A DNA stretch of 64,000 bases, taken from Oxalicibacterium solurbis (GTDB lineage Bacteria > Pseudomonadota > Gammaproteobacteria > Burkholderiales > Burkholderiaceae_D). Below are positions 48,661-56,488 of the stretch, one piece after another. The position numbers and the translations under genes are program-made. Each line of letters starts with the position of its first letter. Position 1 is the first letter of the stretch. The notes beneath the pieces were generated by a model that saw nothing but the letters and a program-made list of their open reading frames with translations, did no database searches and had not been told where the DNA came from. The DNA lies in NCBI RefSeq assembly GCF_014635845.1, contig NZ_BMDP01000001.1, forward strand, positions 434,001 through 498,000, given 5' to 3'.

Positions 48661-50130
48661 ATGACTTTTGAATCACTAGGCCTCCATCCGTCCGTCCTCA
48701 AGGCATTGACCGAAGCCGGCTATACCGAGCCGACGCCAGTTCAGGCGCAGGCTGTTCCAGCCGGCATCGAAGGCCGCGACATGATGGTGTCCTCACAGAC
48801 CGGCTCTGGCAAGACTGCAGCATTCATGCTGCCGGCCTTGCACAAGTTCGCCGCTCAAACCGAGACGCAACCGCAAAACGGCAAGACACCGAACCAGCAG
48901 GCGCAAGCAGCGCGTTCGCGCGGCGAACGTCCGCGCTTCAAGGCTGCACAACCGAAAATGCTGGTACTGACGCCAACGCGCGAACTGGCATTGCAGGTGA
49001 CGACTGCGACCGAAAAATACGGCACCTACATGCGCCGCGTGAAAGCGGTATCCATTCTCGGCGGCATGCCTTATCCGAAACAGATGCAGCTGTTGTCGCG
49101 CAATCCGGAAATCCTGGTTGCAACGCCAGGCCGTCTGATCGATCACATGGAGTCGGGCAAGATCGATTTCTCCGAACTGGAGTTTCTCGTTCTCGACGAA
49201 GCCGACCGCATGCTGGATATGGGCTTTGTCGACGACATCGAAAAGATTGTCGCAGCCACACCGGAAACACGTCAGACGATGCTGTTTTCCGCCACGCTGG
49301 ACGGCATGGTCGGCAATATGGCCAAGCGCATCACGAAAGATGCGCTGATCATCCAGATTGCCAGCTCTGCCACCAAGCACGAGAACATCCAGCAGCGCGT
49401 GCACTTCGTCGACGACCTGTCGCACAAGAACCGCATGCTCGATCATCTGCTGCGCGACGAAACGCTGGACCAGGCAGTGGTCTTCACCGCCACCAAGCGC
49501 GATGCCGACACCATCGCCGATCGCCTGAACATCGCCGGCTTCGCTGCCGCTGCGCTGCATGGCGACATGCATCAGGGTGCGCGTAACCGCACGCTGAACG
49601 GTCTGCGCCGCGGCCACATCCGTGTGCTGGTCGCCACCGACGTCGCTGCACGCGGCATCGACGTGCCGGGCGTCACGCACGTCGTCAACTACGATCTGCC
49701 GAAATTCCCGGAAGACTACGTGCACCGTATCGGCCGTACCGGCCGTGCCGGCCGCAAGGGCATCGCCGTCTCGCTGGTGAACCACGCGGAAGGCATGAAT
49801 GTGAAACGCATCGAGCGCTTCATCAAGCAGACGATCCCGGTCGAAGTCATCGAAGGTTTCGAGCCGAAGCGCACCTCGGCGCCACGCTCCGGCAACAAGC
49901 CGGGATGGAAACCGGGCGACGGCCGCGGCGGCTACAAAGGCAACGGCAGCCAGCGCACGTTCTCCAAACCGGGCGCGCCGCGCCAAGGTCAAGGTGGTCC
50001 GCGTCAGGGCGATGGTTATCAGGGTCGCAGGGACGGCAACGGTGGCAATGGCGGTGGCGGCGGTTTCCGCAACGGCCCGCGTCCGGATGGCAATACCGGC
50101 GCACCACGTCGCTCCTACGACGAGCGTTGA
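48661..50130 (+). CDS. rhlE: DEAD-box ATP-dependent RNA helicase, RhlE type
   Basis: A 489-residue RNA helicase. MTFESLGLHPSVLKALTEAGY with the Q-motif (PTPVQAQAVPAGIEGRD), Walker A SQTGSGKTAAF, DEAD box VLDEADRMLDMGF, SAT (FSATLDGM) and motif VI HRIGRTGRAGRKG are all present. An insertion of about 40 polar residues (TETQPQNGK...) lies between motifs I and Ia. The last 90 residues are Gly/Arg/Asn-rich, a disordered RNA-binding tail. ATG at 48661 is preferred to an extended in-frame start at 48484, which lacks similarity. Confidence 0.93.
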   Translation: MTFESLGLHPSVLKALTEAGYTEPTPVQAQAVPAGIEGRDMMVSSQTGSGKTAAFMLPALHKFAAQTETQPQNGKTPNQQAQAARSRGERPRFKAAQPKMLVLTPTRELALQVTTATEKYGTYMRRVKAVSILGGMPYPKQMQLLSRNPEILVATPGRLIDHMESGKIDFSELEFLVLDEADRMLDMGFVDDIEKIVAATPETRQTMLFSATLDGMVGNMAKRITKDALIIQIASSATKHENIQQRVHFVDDLSHKNRMLDHLLRDETLDQAVVFTATKRDADTIADRLNIAGFAAAALHGDMHQGARNRTLNGLRRGHIRVLVATDVAARGIDVPGVTHVVNYDLPKFPEDYVHRIGRTGRAGRKGIAVSLVNHAEGMNVKRIERFIKQTIPVEVIEGFEPKRTSAPRSGNKPGWKPGDGRGGYKGNGSQRTFSKPGAPRQGQGGPRQGDGYQGRRDGNGGNGGGGGFRNGPRPDGNTGAPRRSYDER

Positions 50131-50153
50131 TCGATACTGATCGTCGTTTCTCT

Positions 50154-50183
50154 AAAAACGGGCCCTGCGGGGCCCGTTTTTCA
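50154..50183 (+). terminator. Rho-independent terminator after rhlE
   Basis: AAAAACGGGCCC and GGGCCCGTTTTT form a GC-rich stem with a short TGCG loop, 24 bases after the stop. Confidence 0.88.
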
Positions 50184-50284
50184 TTTCAGCCGTCGGTAAC
50201 AGATGTAAAGAAATGCTTCCTCCTTGGCAAAGAACGCCTTGCAAGCCTATATTTCAGATGTCTCATTCAGACCAAAAGCAACCC

Positions 50285-50647
50285 ATGAAAACCTTGCTCG
50301 CTCTTGCTGCTGCAACCGCCATCGGCGTCACCGCCGTCCTGCCGCTTCCTGCCGCTGCCCAGGTTGGTGTCAGCATCAGTATCGGCACCGCGCCGCCACC
50401 GCCACGATACGAACCTGTGCCATCACCACGAAGCGGCTATGTGTGGGCGCCCGGTTACTGGGACTGGAACGGCCATGCCCACGTGTGGGCGGGAGGCCAC
50501 TGGGTGCAGGCACGCTCCGGATATGACTACGAACCGGCCGCCTGGTATCAGGAAAACGGCCAGTGGTATCTGCGCAAAGGGAAATGGAAACAGGGCAAGC
50601 ACGGCTACCACTGTCCGCCGGGGCAAGCCAAGAAAGGCAATTGCTGA
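50285..50647 (+). CDS. YXWGXW repeat-containing exported protein
   Basis: A 120-residue secreted protein. The signal peptide ends near LPLPAAAQ, followed by a Pro-rich spacer and aromatic repeats of the YXWGXW type (YVWAPGYWDWNGHAHVWAGG, then WYQENGQWYLRKGKW). Such repeats are common in Burkholderiales; their function is unknown. It ends with a CPPGQAKKGNC tail with two Cys. ATG at 50285; an in-frame upstream start overlaps the region of the rhlE terminator and is not favoured. Confidence 0.85.
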   Translation: MKTLLALAAATAIGVTAVLPLPAAAQVGVSISIGTAPPPPRYEPVPSPRSGYVWAPGYWDWNGHAHVWAGGHWVQARSGYDYEPAAWYQENGQWYLRKGKWKQGKHGYHCPPGQAKKGNC

Positions 50648-50672
50648 CGGTTAGCCTCGACAACCGGCGCAT

Positions 50673-51575
50673 TCAGGCGCCGGTTGTCTTTTCCGCCATC
50701 CGAACGACCAGGTAATCGACAAAGGTACGCACCTTGGCCGACAAGTGTTTACGGCTGGGATACAGCGCATAGACCCCGATTTCCGGCGGCCGAAAATCGG
50801 GCAGCAATGCCACCAGCCTTCCAGCATGCAAATCATCGCCGACGATGAAATGCGGCTCACGGATGATGCCTGCACCGTCCAGCGCTGCCGCCAGCAACAT
50901 CTCGCCATTGTTCACGCGCATCGGGCCAGCGATCCGTACTGCATGCCGTTTGCCGTCGCCGCCCTCCAGCACCCATTCTTCGCCGGTACTGGCATAGCTG
51001 TAAATGAGACAGGCATGCTCGCGTAGCGCTTCCGGCGTTGCCGGCGTGCCGCGTCGCCCCAAATAAGACGGAGCAGCACACAACACCACGCGCTCGGTTG
51101 TCAGCTTGCGGGCAATCAATTCCGATTCCGGCACATAGCCGACACGGATCGCCAGATCGTAGCCATCCTCCACCAGATCGACGCGACGATCCGACAAGGT
51201 CACATCCAGTTTCACATCCGGATAACGCTGCATGTAATCGTTCAGCAGCGGTGCGATGCGAATCCTGCCGAACGAAACCGGCATCGTCACGCGCAGCGTG
51301 CCGCGCGGCATCGCCGTCAACTGCCCTGCCACCTGCTCGGCCTCTTCCACGTCCGCGAGAATCTGCACGCAACGCTCGTAATAGGCGCTACCCGATTCCG
51401 TCAGGCTCAGCTTGCGCGTGGTGCGATTCAAGAGGCGCGTACCAAGATGATCCTCGAGATGCCCGACGTATTTCGAGACGACAGCCTTCGACAAATCCAG
51501 TCGCGTACCGGCTGCCGTAAAACTTTCGGTCTCCACCACCGCGGCGAAGACACGCATACAGTTCAGAATGTCCAT
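50673..51575 (-). CDS. LysR-family transcriptional regulator
   Basis: A 300-residue regulator. The N-terminal winged HTH is MDILNCMRVFAAVVETESFT with SKAVVSKYVGHLEDHLGTRL, of the subgroup (CrgA/DsdC-like) that often carries LNRTTRKLSLTESG. The rest is the type 2 periplasmic-binding-protein-like effector domain. ATG at 51575 is chosen at the start of the HTH. It is divergent from fdxA across 101 AT-rich bases; LysR proteins usually control their divergent neighbour, so fdxA and the two genes after it are the likely targets (inference). Confidence 0.92.
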   Translation of the reverse strand: MDILNCMRVFAAVVETESFTAAGTRLDLSKAVVSKYVGHLEDHLGTRLLNRTTRKLSLTESGSAYYERCVQILADVEEAEQVAGQLTAMPRGTLRVTMPVSFGRIRIAPLLNDYMQRYPDVKLDVTLSDRRVDLVEDGYDLAIRVGYVPESELIARKLTTERVVLCAAPSYLGRRGTPATPEALREHACLIYSYASTGEEWVLEGGDGKRHAVRIAGPMRVNNGEMLLAAALDGAGIIREPHFIVGDDLHAGRLVALLPDFRPPEIGVYALYPSRKHLSAKVRTFVDYLVVRMAEKTTGA

Positions 51576-51676
51576 TATCAACAATATGGAAACAATTTTT
51601 ATCAATATAGCTTATTTATAAATGCACTGGAGACGCCTATGCTGCAAATACACAGTAAAAGGAAACGCAAAAACGC

Positions 51677-52006
51677 ATGACCTTCGTCGTCACCGAACCC
51701 TGTATCGCCTGCAAATACACCGATTGCGTGGTTGTCTGCCCAATGGATTGCTTCTTCGAGGGGCCGAACTTCATCGCCATCCATCCGGACGAATGCATAG
51801 ATTGTTCGATGTGCGTGGCCGAATGCCCGGTCGGTGCCATCGTCGGCGATCGCGAATTGCCGCCGGAGCAGCAACATTTTCTGGCCCTGAATCGCGAACT
51901 GGTCGAGCAGCCTGGCTGGCAAAGGCTGACCGCGCGCAAAGAGCCGCTGCCGGATCATGCACAGTGGGCTGCCGTTGCCGACAAATTCGATGAACTGAAA
52001 CGATAA
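51677..52006 (+). CDS. fdxA: 7Fe ferredoxin FdxA
   Basis: A 109-residue ferredoxin with one [3Fe-4S] and one [4Fe-4S] cluster. Cys residues at 9, 12, 17, 21 and 25 and the CxxCxxCxxxCP set at 40, 43, 46 and 50 are present (ECIDCSMCVAECPVGAI). The long C-terminal extension is usual for FdxA of Azotobacter type. It starts a three-gene rightward run with the DUF3861 and dioxygenase genes. Confidence 0.93.
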   Translation: MTFVVTEPCIACKYTDCVVVCPMDCFFEGPNFIAIHPDECIDCSMCVAECPVGAIVGDRELPPEQQHFLALNRELVEQPGWQRLTARKEPLPDHAQWAAVADKFDELKR

Positions 52007-52015
52007 GGAATCGCC

Positions 52016-52339
52016 ATGAGCGCACATCAATACCGCATCACACTCGACTACCTGGGCGGCAAGCATGCCGGCCCGGAAGCGCACGAACCGCTCAGCTTCG
52101 AAGCCGGCAACCATGACGACCTGTTCGTCATCATCGAACGCGTGCGCGCGGCCGGCCTGGCTGATGCAGACGAAGCGACTGCCCTCGCCCTCGGCATGAA
52201 GCTGTTCGGCGAAGTCATGCTGGCGCATCGCAAGGATCCGCTGTTCGCCCCGCTGCAGCCGGCATTTCGCGAATTCATCGGCGCCTTCAAGCAGCGCGTG
52301 CAGAGCGGCAACGAAGGCCAGCCCCAACCCTTGCAGTAA
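52016..52339 (+). CDS. DUF3861-family protein
   Basis: A 107-residue protein starting MSAHQYRITLDYLGGKHAG, with later FEAGNHDDLFVIIERVR and ALALGMKLFGEVMLAHRKDP, which matches what I know of DUF3861. Function unknown. It starts 9 bases after the fdxA stop with GGAA upstream, so it is likely co-transcribed with it. Confidence 0.82.
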   Translation: MSAHQYRITLDYLGGKHAGPEAHEPLSFEAGNHDDLFVIIERVRAAGLADADEATALALGMKLFGEVMLAHRKDPLFAPLQPAFREFIGAFKQRVQSGNEGQPQPLQ

Positions 52340-52372
52340 GACCGCCATAGAGCAAACCGGAGGATGCACATC

Positions 52373-53203
52373 ATGACCGACACACGCCTGCCCACGCTTT
52401 TCATTCCGCACGGCGGCGGTCCATGCTTCTTCATGGACTGGCCCGGCGATCCGCACATGTGGGATCGCATGGCCGCCTTCCTGCGCCGCACAGGAGAAGC
52501 GCTGCGGCCACGCGCCATCCTGATCATCTCCGGCCACTGGGAAGAAGAGGCGTTCACCGTCAACGCGCAGCCGCAGCCATCGTTGCTGTATGACTACTAC
52601 GGCTTTCCGCCCGAAACCTACACGCTGACCTATCCTGCGCCCGGTGCGCCGGCGCTGGCCGCGCGCGTGCAGCAACTGCTGACCGATGTCGGGCTGCCGA
52701 CGGCTGCCGACACGCAACGCGGCTGGGACCATGGCGTCTTCATCCCGCTGAAAGTCATGTATCCGGATGCCGATATTCCAATCGTCCAGCTATCGATGCT
52801 GCGCGGTCTCGATCCGCAGATGCATCTGCGTGCCGGCCAGGCATTGCAGGCGCTGCGCGACGAAGGCGTGCTGATCGTCGGCAGCGGCATGAGCTTTCAC
52901 AACATGCGCGGCTTCACGCCTGCCTTTCGCGAACCGTCGGCACGTTTCGACGACTGGCTGGCCGACGTGGCCGATGCCGGCGCAATCGAACGCAATGCCC
53001 TGCTGCAGAACTGGCAACAGGCACCGCATGCACGCGACGTCCAACCGCACCCCGATCACCTGCTGCCACTGATGGTTGCAGCCGGCGCTGCCGGAGCCGA
53101 CCCAGGTCGGCGCATCTATCGCGATACGGTGATGAATGTGGTCGTCTCCGCGCTGGCCTTCGGCGATTTTCCGTCGGCACAATCGCAACAGGTGTCGCCC
53201 TGA
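52373..53203 (+). CDS. LigB-type extradiol dioxygenase (YgiD-like)
   Basis: A 276-residue enzyme of the LigB superfamily, related to 4,5-DOPA dioxygenase YgiD. Metal-binding His residues are expected in FIPHGGGPCFF near residues 10-20, ISGHWEEEAF near 54-60 and WDHGVFIPLKVMYPD near 120. The start ATG at 52373 is favoured because GGAGG lies 9 bases upstream, while an ATG at 52364 would sit directly on that SD. The natural substrate is unknown. It follows the DUF3861 gene by 33 bases. Confidence 0.85.
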   Translation: MTDTRLPTLFIPHGGGPCFFMDWPGDPHMWDRMAAFLRRTGEALRPRAILIISGHWEEEAFTVNAQPQPSLLYDYYGFPPETYTLTYPAPGAPALAARVQQLLTDVGLPTAADTQRGWDHGVFIPLKVMYPDADIPIVQLSMLRGLDPQMHLRAGQALQALRDEGVLIVGSGMSFHNMRGFTPAFREPSARFDDWLADVADAGAIERNALLQNWQQAPHARDVQPHPDHLLPLMVAAGAAGADPGRRIYRDTVMNVVVSALAFGDFPSAQSQQVSP

Positions 53204-53319
53204 CTTGCCGGCTTTCCGCAAGGATTGACAGCAGTGCAACACCTGCCGTCTATCCTTGCGCAATCCTTACGAATACGTGGGACAAACCACACGGCGCCTG
53301 CATCATCCGGCCGTTTTTC

Positions 53320-53348
53320 TTGACAAGACTGGCGCAATTCCCTAAAGT
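53320..53348 (+). promoter_or_regulatory. Putative leuA operon promoter
   Basis: Perfect TTGACA at 53320-53325, 17-base spacer, TAAAGT at 53343-53348. The expected transcription start is near 53355, directly next to the ATG of the first mini-ORF, and about 435 bases before leuA. Confidence 0.65.
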
Positions 53349-53355
53349 TAGCTGT

Positions 53356-53442
53356 ATGTTTTCCGCATATATCCTCTCCGCACTCCAGCTCGCCGGCATC
53401 CGCCAGGCAGGGCTATCGCTGCGACTACTACGCCTACGTTAA
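53356..53442 (+). CDS. Candidate leucine-rich leader peptide 1
   Basis: A 28-codon frame beginning at the predicted transcription start and ending GLSLRLLRLR. It has eight Leu codons, four of them CTA, which is rare in the surrounding GC-rich genes. It may be translated without an SD. The role in leucine sensing is an inference. Confidence 0.4.
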   Translation: MFSAYILSALQLAGIRQAGLSLRLLRLR

Positions 53443-53558
53443 TCAGGCGTTTCCCCGGCTGCGCGCTCCAAGCCTCCTCAGCCACCAGTTTCCTCCCGTT
53501 GTTGTATAGTTTTCGTTTCGGCCCGTTTGCCGACAGATTTACCGGATTCTTTCCAGCC

Positions 53559-53678
53559 ATGCCCGTCAAGCCCTTTTCAGTCATGCGCATCAACCGCGAT
53601 CCGAGCGCCGGAACGGCGATCTCGCGCGTCCGCGTTCGTTTTGCGCTGCTACTGCTACCGATCGGTTGCCTGACCTAG
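53559..53678 (+). CDS. Candidate leucine-rich leader peptide 2
   Basis: A 39-codon frame (or 31 from an in-frame ATG at 53583) ending RFALLLLPIGCLT. The four consecutive Leu codons (CTG CTA CTG CTA at 53646-53657) lie just before a hairpin arm, the geometry of an attenuation leader such as leuL. No strong SD is visible. Confidence 0.5.
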   Translation: MPVKPFSVMRINRDPSAGTAISRVRVRFALLLLPIGCLT

Positions 53679-53717
53679 CGCAAGTGGCAGTCAGGCAGCC
53701 CCATCGCCACGCCTGAC
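53664..53717 (+). promoter_or_regulatory. Alternative hairpins of a possible leuA attenuator
   Basis: Arm 1 GGTTGCCTGAC (53664-53674) pairs with arm 2 GTCAGGCAGCC (53690-53700), 10 of 11 Watson-Crick plus one wobble. The start of arm 2 (GTCAGGC) also pairs perfectly with arm 3 GCCTGAC (53711-53717). The two pairings exclude each other. No T run follows, so a classical terminator is not evident. Confidence 0.5.
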
Positions 53718-53791
53718 ATGCAATCCCGAATATCGATGAACGTCACCAAAACAGGACGTTCGCAGCAAAGAAATCAAAAGGAAAATTCATC

Positions 53792-55456
53792 ATGATGCTC
53801 AAGAACCCGGCAACCAAATATCAAGCCTTCCCCGTCGTCGGCCTCAAGGACCGCACGTGGCCGAACAATGTCATCAGCAAACCGCCGATCTGGATGAGCA
53901 CCGACCTGCGCGACGGCAACCAGGCGCTGATCGATCCGATGGATTCGGCCAAGAAACTGCGTTTCTTCGAAATGCTGGTGAAGATCGGCGTCAAGGAAAT
54001 CGAAGTGGCCTTCCCGTCCGCATCGCAGACCGACTTCGATTTCTGCCGCAAGCTGATCGAAGAAAAACGCATCCCGGACGACGTCACCGTCGAAGTATTG
54101 ACGCAAGCGCGTGAAGACCTGATCCGCCGCACGGTGGATTCCGTCGTCGGCGCGCGCCGCGCGATCGTCCACATGTACAACGCGACCGCGCCTTCGTTCC
54201 GCAAGATCATGTTCAACATGAGCAAGGAAGAAGTGAAGGCGCTGGCCGTCAACGGCACCAAACTGATCCGCGAACTGACCGACGCGCATCCGGAAACCGA
54301 ATGGGTCTATCAGTATTCGCCGGAAGCCTTCAGCATGACCGAGCTGGATTTCGCGAAGGAAGTCGTCGACGCCGTCTCCGAAGCATGGGGCCCGACGCCG
54401 GAACGCAAGATGATCGTCAACCTGCCGGGCACCGTCGAAGCCAGCACGCCGAACGTCTACGCCGACCAGGTCGAATGGATGCACCGCAATATCGAGCGCC
54501 GCGATTCCATCATCATCAGCCTGCACCCGCACAATGACCGCGGCTGCGCCGTCGCCGCCGCCGAACTCGGCGTGATGGCCGGTGCCGATCGCGTCGAAGG
54601 CTGCCTGTTCGGCAACGGCGAACGCACCGGCAACGTCGACCTCGTCACGCTCGCGCTGAACCTGTACACGCAAGGCATCGATCCGGGACTCGATTTCTCC
54701 GACATCGACGTGATCCGCCAAACCGTCGAGGAATGCAACCAGATTCCGGTACACCCGCGCCACCCGTATGCCGGCGATCTCGTCTTCACCGCGTTCTCCG
54801 GTTCGCACCAGGACGCGATCAAGAAAGGCTTCGCCAAGCAGAAGGCCGACGCAATCTGGGAAGTGCCGTATCTTCCAGTCGATCCGGCCGACCTCGGCCG
54901 CAGCTACGACGCCGTCATCCGCGTCAACAGCCAGTCCGGCAAGGGCGGCATGGCCTATCTGCTCGAACAGGAATTCGGCCTCGTCTTGCCGCGCCGCCTG
55001 CAGATCGAATTCAGCCGCGTCGTGCAGCGCGTCACCGACGAAACCGGCCGCGAAGTCGTCGCCGGCGACATCCACAATATCTTCAAGCAGGAATACGTGG
55101 ATGCGATGACGCCCTACTTCTATCGCAGCCACAAGCTGGTCGATACGAACGGCAACATCGAAATCGAAGTGCAACTGGAAAAAGACGGCAAGCCGATGAC
55201 GGTCAGCGGCAAAGGCAACGGCCCGATCGATGCCTTCGTCGATGCGCTCGGCCTGGACATCAAGTTCATGGACTTCCACGAGCACGCGATCGGCTCCGGT
55301 GCCAACGCCAACGCCGCCAGCTACATCGAACTGCGCGTCAACAACGGCCCGACCCGTTTCGGCGTGGGCATCGACAGCAACATCGTCACCGCCTCGTTCC
55401 GCGCCGTGCTGAGCGCCGTCAACCGCGACAGTGCGTCGAACATGAAAGCTGCCTGA
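53792..55456 (+). CDS. leuA: 2-Isopropylmalate synthase
   Basis: A 554-residue enzyme for the first committed step of leucine synthesis (acetyl-CoA plus 2-oxoisovalerate). It is the longer, fungal/actinobacterial-like LeuA form, starting [24 protein letters not shown]. The TIM barrel has the metal/substrate site [42 protein letters not shown] (HxH) and [20 protein letters not shown]. The C-terminal LeuA dimer/regulatory domain (about 420-554) ends in a [20 protein letters not shown] stretch, the site of leucine feedback. ATG-ATG at 53792 gives two possible starts. A terminator follows. Confidence 0.95.
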   Translation: MMLKNPATKYQAFPVVGLKDRTWPNNVISKPPIWMSTDLRDGNQALIDPMDSAKKLRFFEMLVKIGVKEIEVAFPSASQTDFDFCRKLIEEKRIPDDVTVEVLTQAREDLIRRTVDSVVGARRAIVHMYNATAPSFRKIMFNMSKEEVKALAVNGTKLIRELTDAHPETEWVYQYSPEAFSMTELDFAKEVVDAVSEAWGPTPERKMIVNLPGTVEASTPNVYADQVEWMHRNIERRDSIIISLHPHNDRGCAVAAAELGVMAGADRVEGCLFGNGERTGNVDLVTLALNLYTQGIDPGLDFSDIDVIRQTVEECNQIPVHPRHPYAGDLVFTAFSGSHQDAIKKGFAKQKADAIWEVPYLPVDPADLGRSYDAVIRVNSQSGKGGMAYLLEQEFGLVLPRRLQIEFSRVVQRVTDETGREVVAGDIHNIFKQEYVDAMTPYFYRSHKLVDTNGNIEIEVQLEKDGKPMTVSGKGNGPIDAFVDALGLDIKFMDFHEHAIGSGANANAASYIELRVNNGPTRFGVGIDSNIVTASFRAVLSAVNRDSASNMKAA

Positions 55457-55476
55457 TACATTAGAACGGGCAATGC

Positions 55477-55508
55477 AAAAAAGCCGCTGGAATCCAGCGG
55501 CTTTTTTT
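55477..55508 (+). terminator. Rho-independent terminator after leuA
   Basis: AAGCCGCTGG and CCAGCGGCTT pair with a 3-base loop, preceded by A's and followed by TTTTTT. Confidence 0.88.
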
Positions 55509-55601
55509 ATGCCTGAATGGCGACAGTACCTGTGCAATCGCGTTGACGGGACCATTAGCCAGACTTACCATGAATCAACCCACGAAACCGCAGGCGGCAT
55601 C

Positions 55602-55976
55602 ATGTCCGACAAAACTCCCGAAGGCAGCAACATCCTCCCGTTCAAGCGCGTCGCCAAGCCTGCTCCACCAAAAGAAAGCGCCATTCCCGAACTGCGCGAA
55701 CTGCTGTCCGTCTACGACCAACTGATTGGTCTACTGCGCGAAACCGACGACGACAGCCTGCACGCGCTGACCGACAATCTCGTCAAGCTGGTCGTGCATT
55801 GCCGTGATGAGATAAAGGATGGCGCGAGCAATGACGCACTATGGGAACTGGTAAAGGAATTACGGAAAGAGTTGCGGGAGATGCCGCAGACTTTGCGGTC
55901 ATTGCTGCCGGGGATCGGGCCACGACTGGGGGAAAGTATTCAGCAGAAGTTGGGGATTCAGTTTTCCAAATATTAA
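55602..55976 (+). CDS. Small cytoplasmic protein of unknown function
   Basis: A 124-residue protein starting MSDKTPEGSNILPFKRVAKP, with a helical middle (LRELLSVYDQLIGLLRE), another amphipathic helix (DALWELVKELRKELREMPQT) and a conserved-looking GIGPRLGESIQQKLGIQF end. No domain recognised. GC-rich codon use agrees with the chromosome. It lies 10 bases before the AT-rich gene that follows. Confidence 0.65.
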   Translation: MSDKTPEGSNILPFKRVAKPAPPKESAIPELRELLSVYDQLIGLLRETDDDSLHALTDNLVKLVVHCRDEIKDGASNDALWELVKELRKELREMPQTLRSLLPGIGPRLGESIQQKLGIQFSKY

Positions 55977-55986
55977 CCAATCAAAA

Positions 55987-56484
55987 ATGACCAATTTCTT
56001 TTTTACTTTACTTTTAGGTATAGCTGGTGGATTTACAGTTCATGCAGTCACGATGAAAGTAAGCTTTAAACAACGAACCATAGATAACAAGATCAAAATC
56101 TTCGATTCTATTATTGGCACGTGGGTAAAGATGAGGAACTTCGTTTTCGCTCATCATCCCGGACACCCAGTAGACTCTGTCCCCCTTCAAATTTCCATAA
56201 ATTTTGATCAGATGTATGGGCAATCACAACAACTTATCGGTGAAACAATATTAATTTGCGAGGATGACAATCTAACGTCACTAATCAATACATTAAACGA
56301 GCGTATATATAGAACATCTTGGCATCTACTGAATATTCATGAAGTGAATACAGAAATGGAAAAGTTTAAAATTGATGCATTCGATGCCGTGAGAAAGATG
56401 CGCCTAGACATAGAAAGAAGTACTCGCTTCGAGCTCTCAGATTTTTTACATATTTATTCTGGTCTTCTCAGAAATAAAAGATAA
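55987..56484 (+). CDS. AT-rich orphan gene, membrane-anchored protein
   Basis: A 165-residue protein with one N-terminal TM helix (FFFTLLLGIAGGFTVHAV) and a helical soluble part (TIDNKIKIFDSIIGTWVKM, then DLTSLINTLNERIYRTS-like). I do not recognise it. Its base composition is strikingly different from its neighbours (about 35% GC in a sampled 60-base line, compared with well over 55% on both sides), and it uses many AT-rich codons, so it was probably acquired horizontally. It ends 4 bases before the convergent egtB stop. No mobile-element hallmark is adjacent. Confidence 0.7.
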   Translation: MTNFFFTLLLGIAGGFTVHAVTMKVSFKQRTIDNKIKIFDSIIGTWVKMRNFVFAHHPGHPVDSVPLQISINFDQMYGQSQQLIGETILICEDDNLTSLINTLNERIYRTSWHLLNIHEVNTEMEKFKIDAFDAVRKMRLDIERSTRFELSDFLHIYSGLLRNKR

Positions 56485-56488
56485 ATTC

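Larger units (their letters stand above)
53204..53791 (+). other. leuA upstream region with leader mini-ORFs
   Basis: 588 bases without a normal-sized gene. It holds a good sigma70 promoter, two short leucine-rich open frames, a set of alternative hairpins, and an inverted repeat GAACGTC/GACGTTC at 53738-53761 before the leuA SD. A 19-codon frame from ATG 53736 ends in a TGA that overlaps the leuA ATG (53792-53795). Confidence 0.6.

Noticed and set aside
53348-53593. 81-codon leftward frame over the leuA leader
   Set aside because: It is antisense to the leader region, lacks SD and similarity, and the plus-strand promoter and Leu-rich frames explain the region better.
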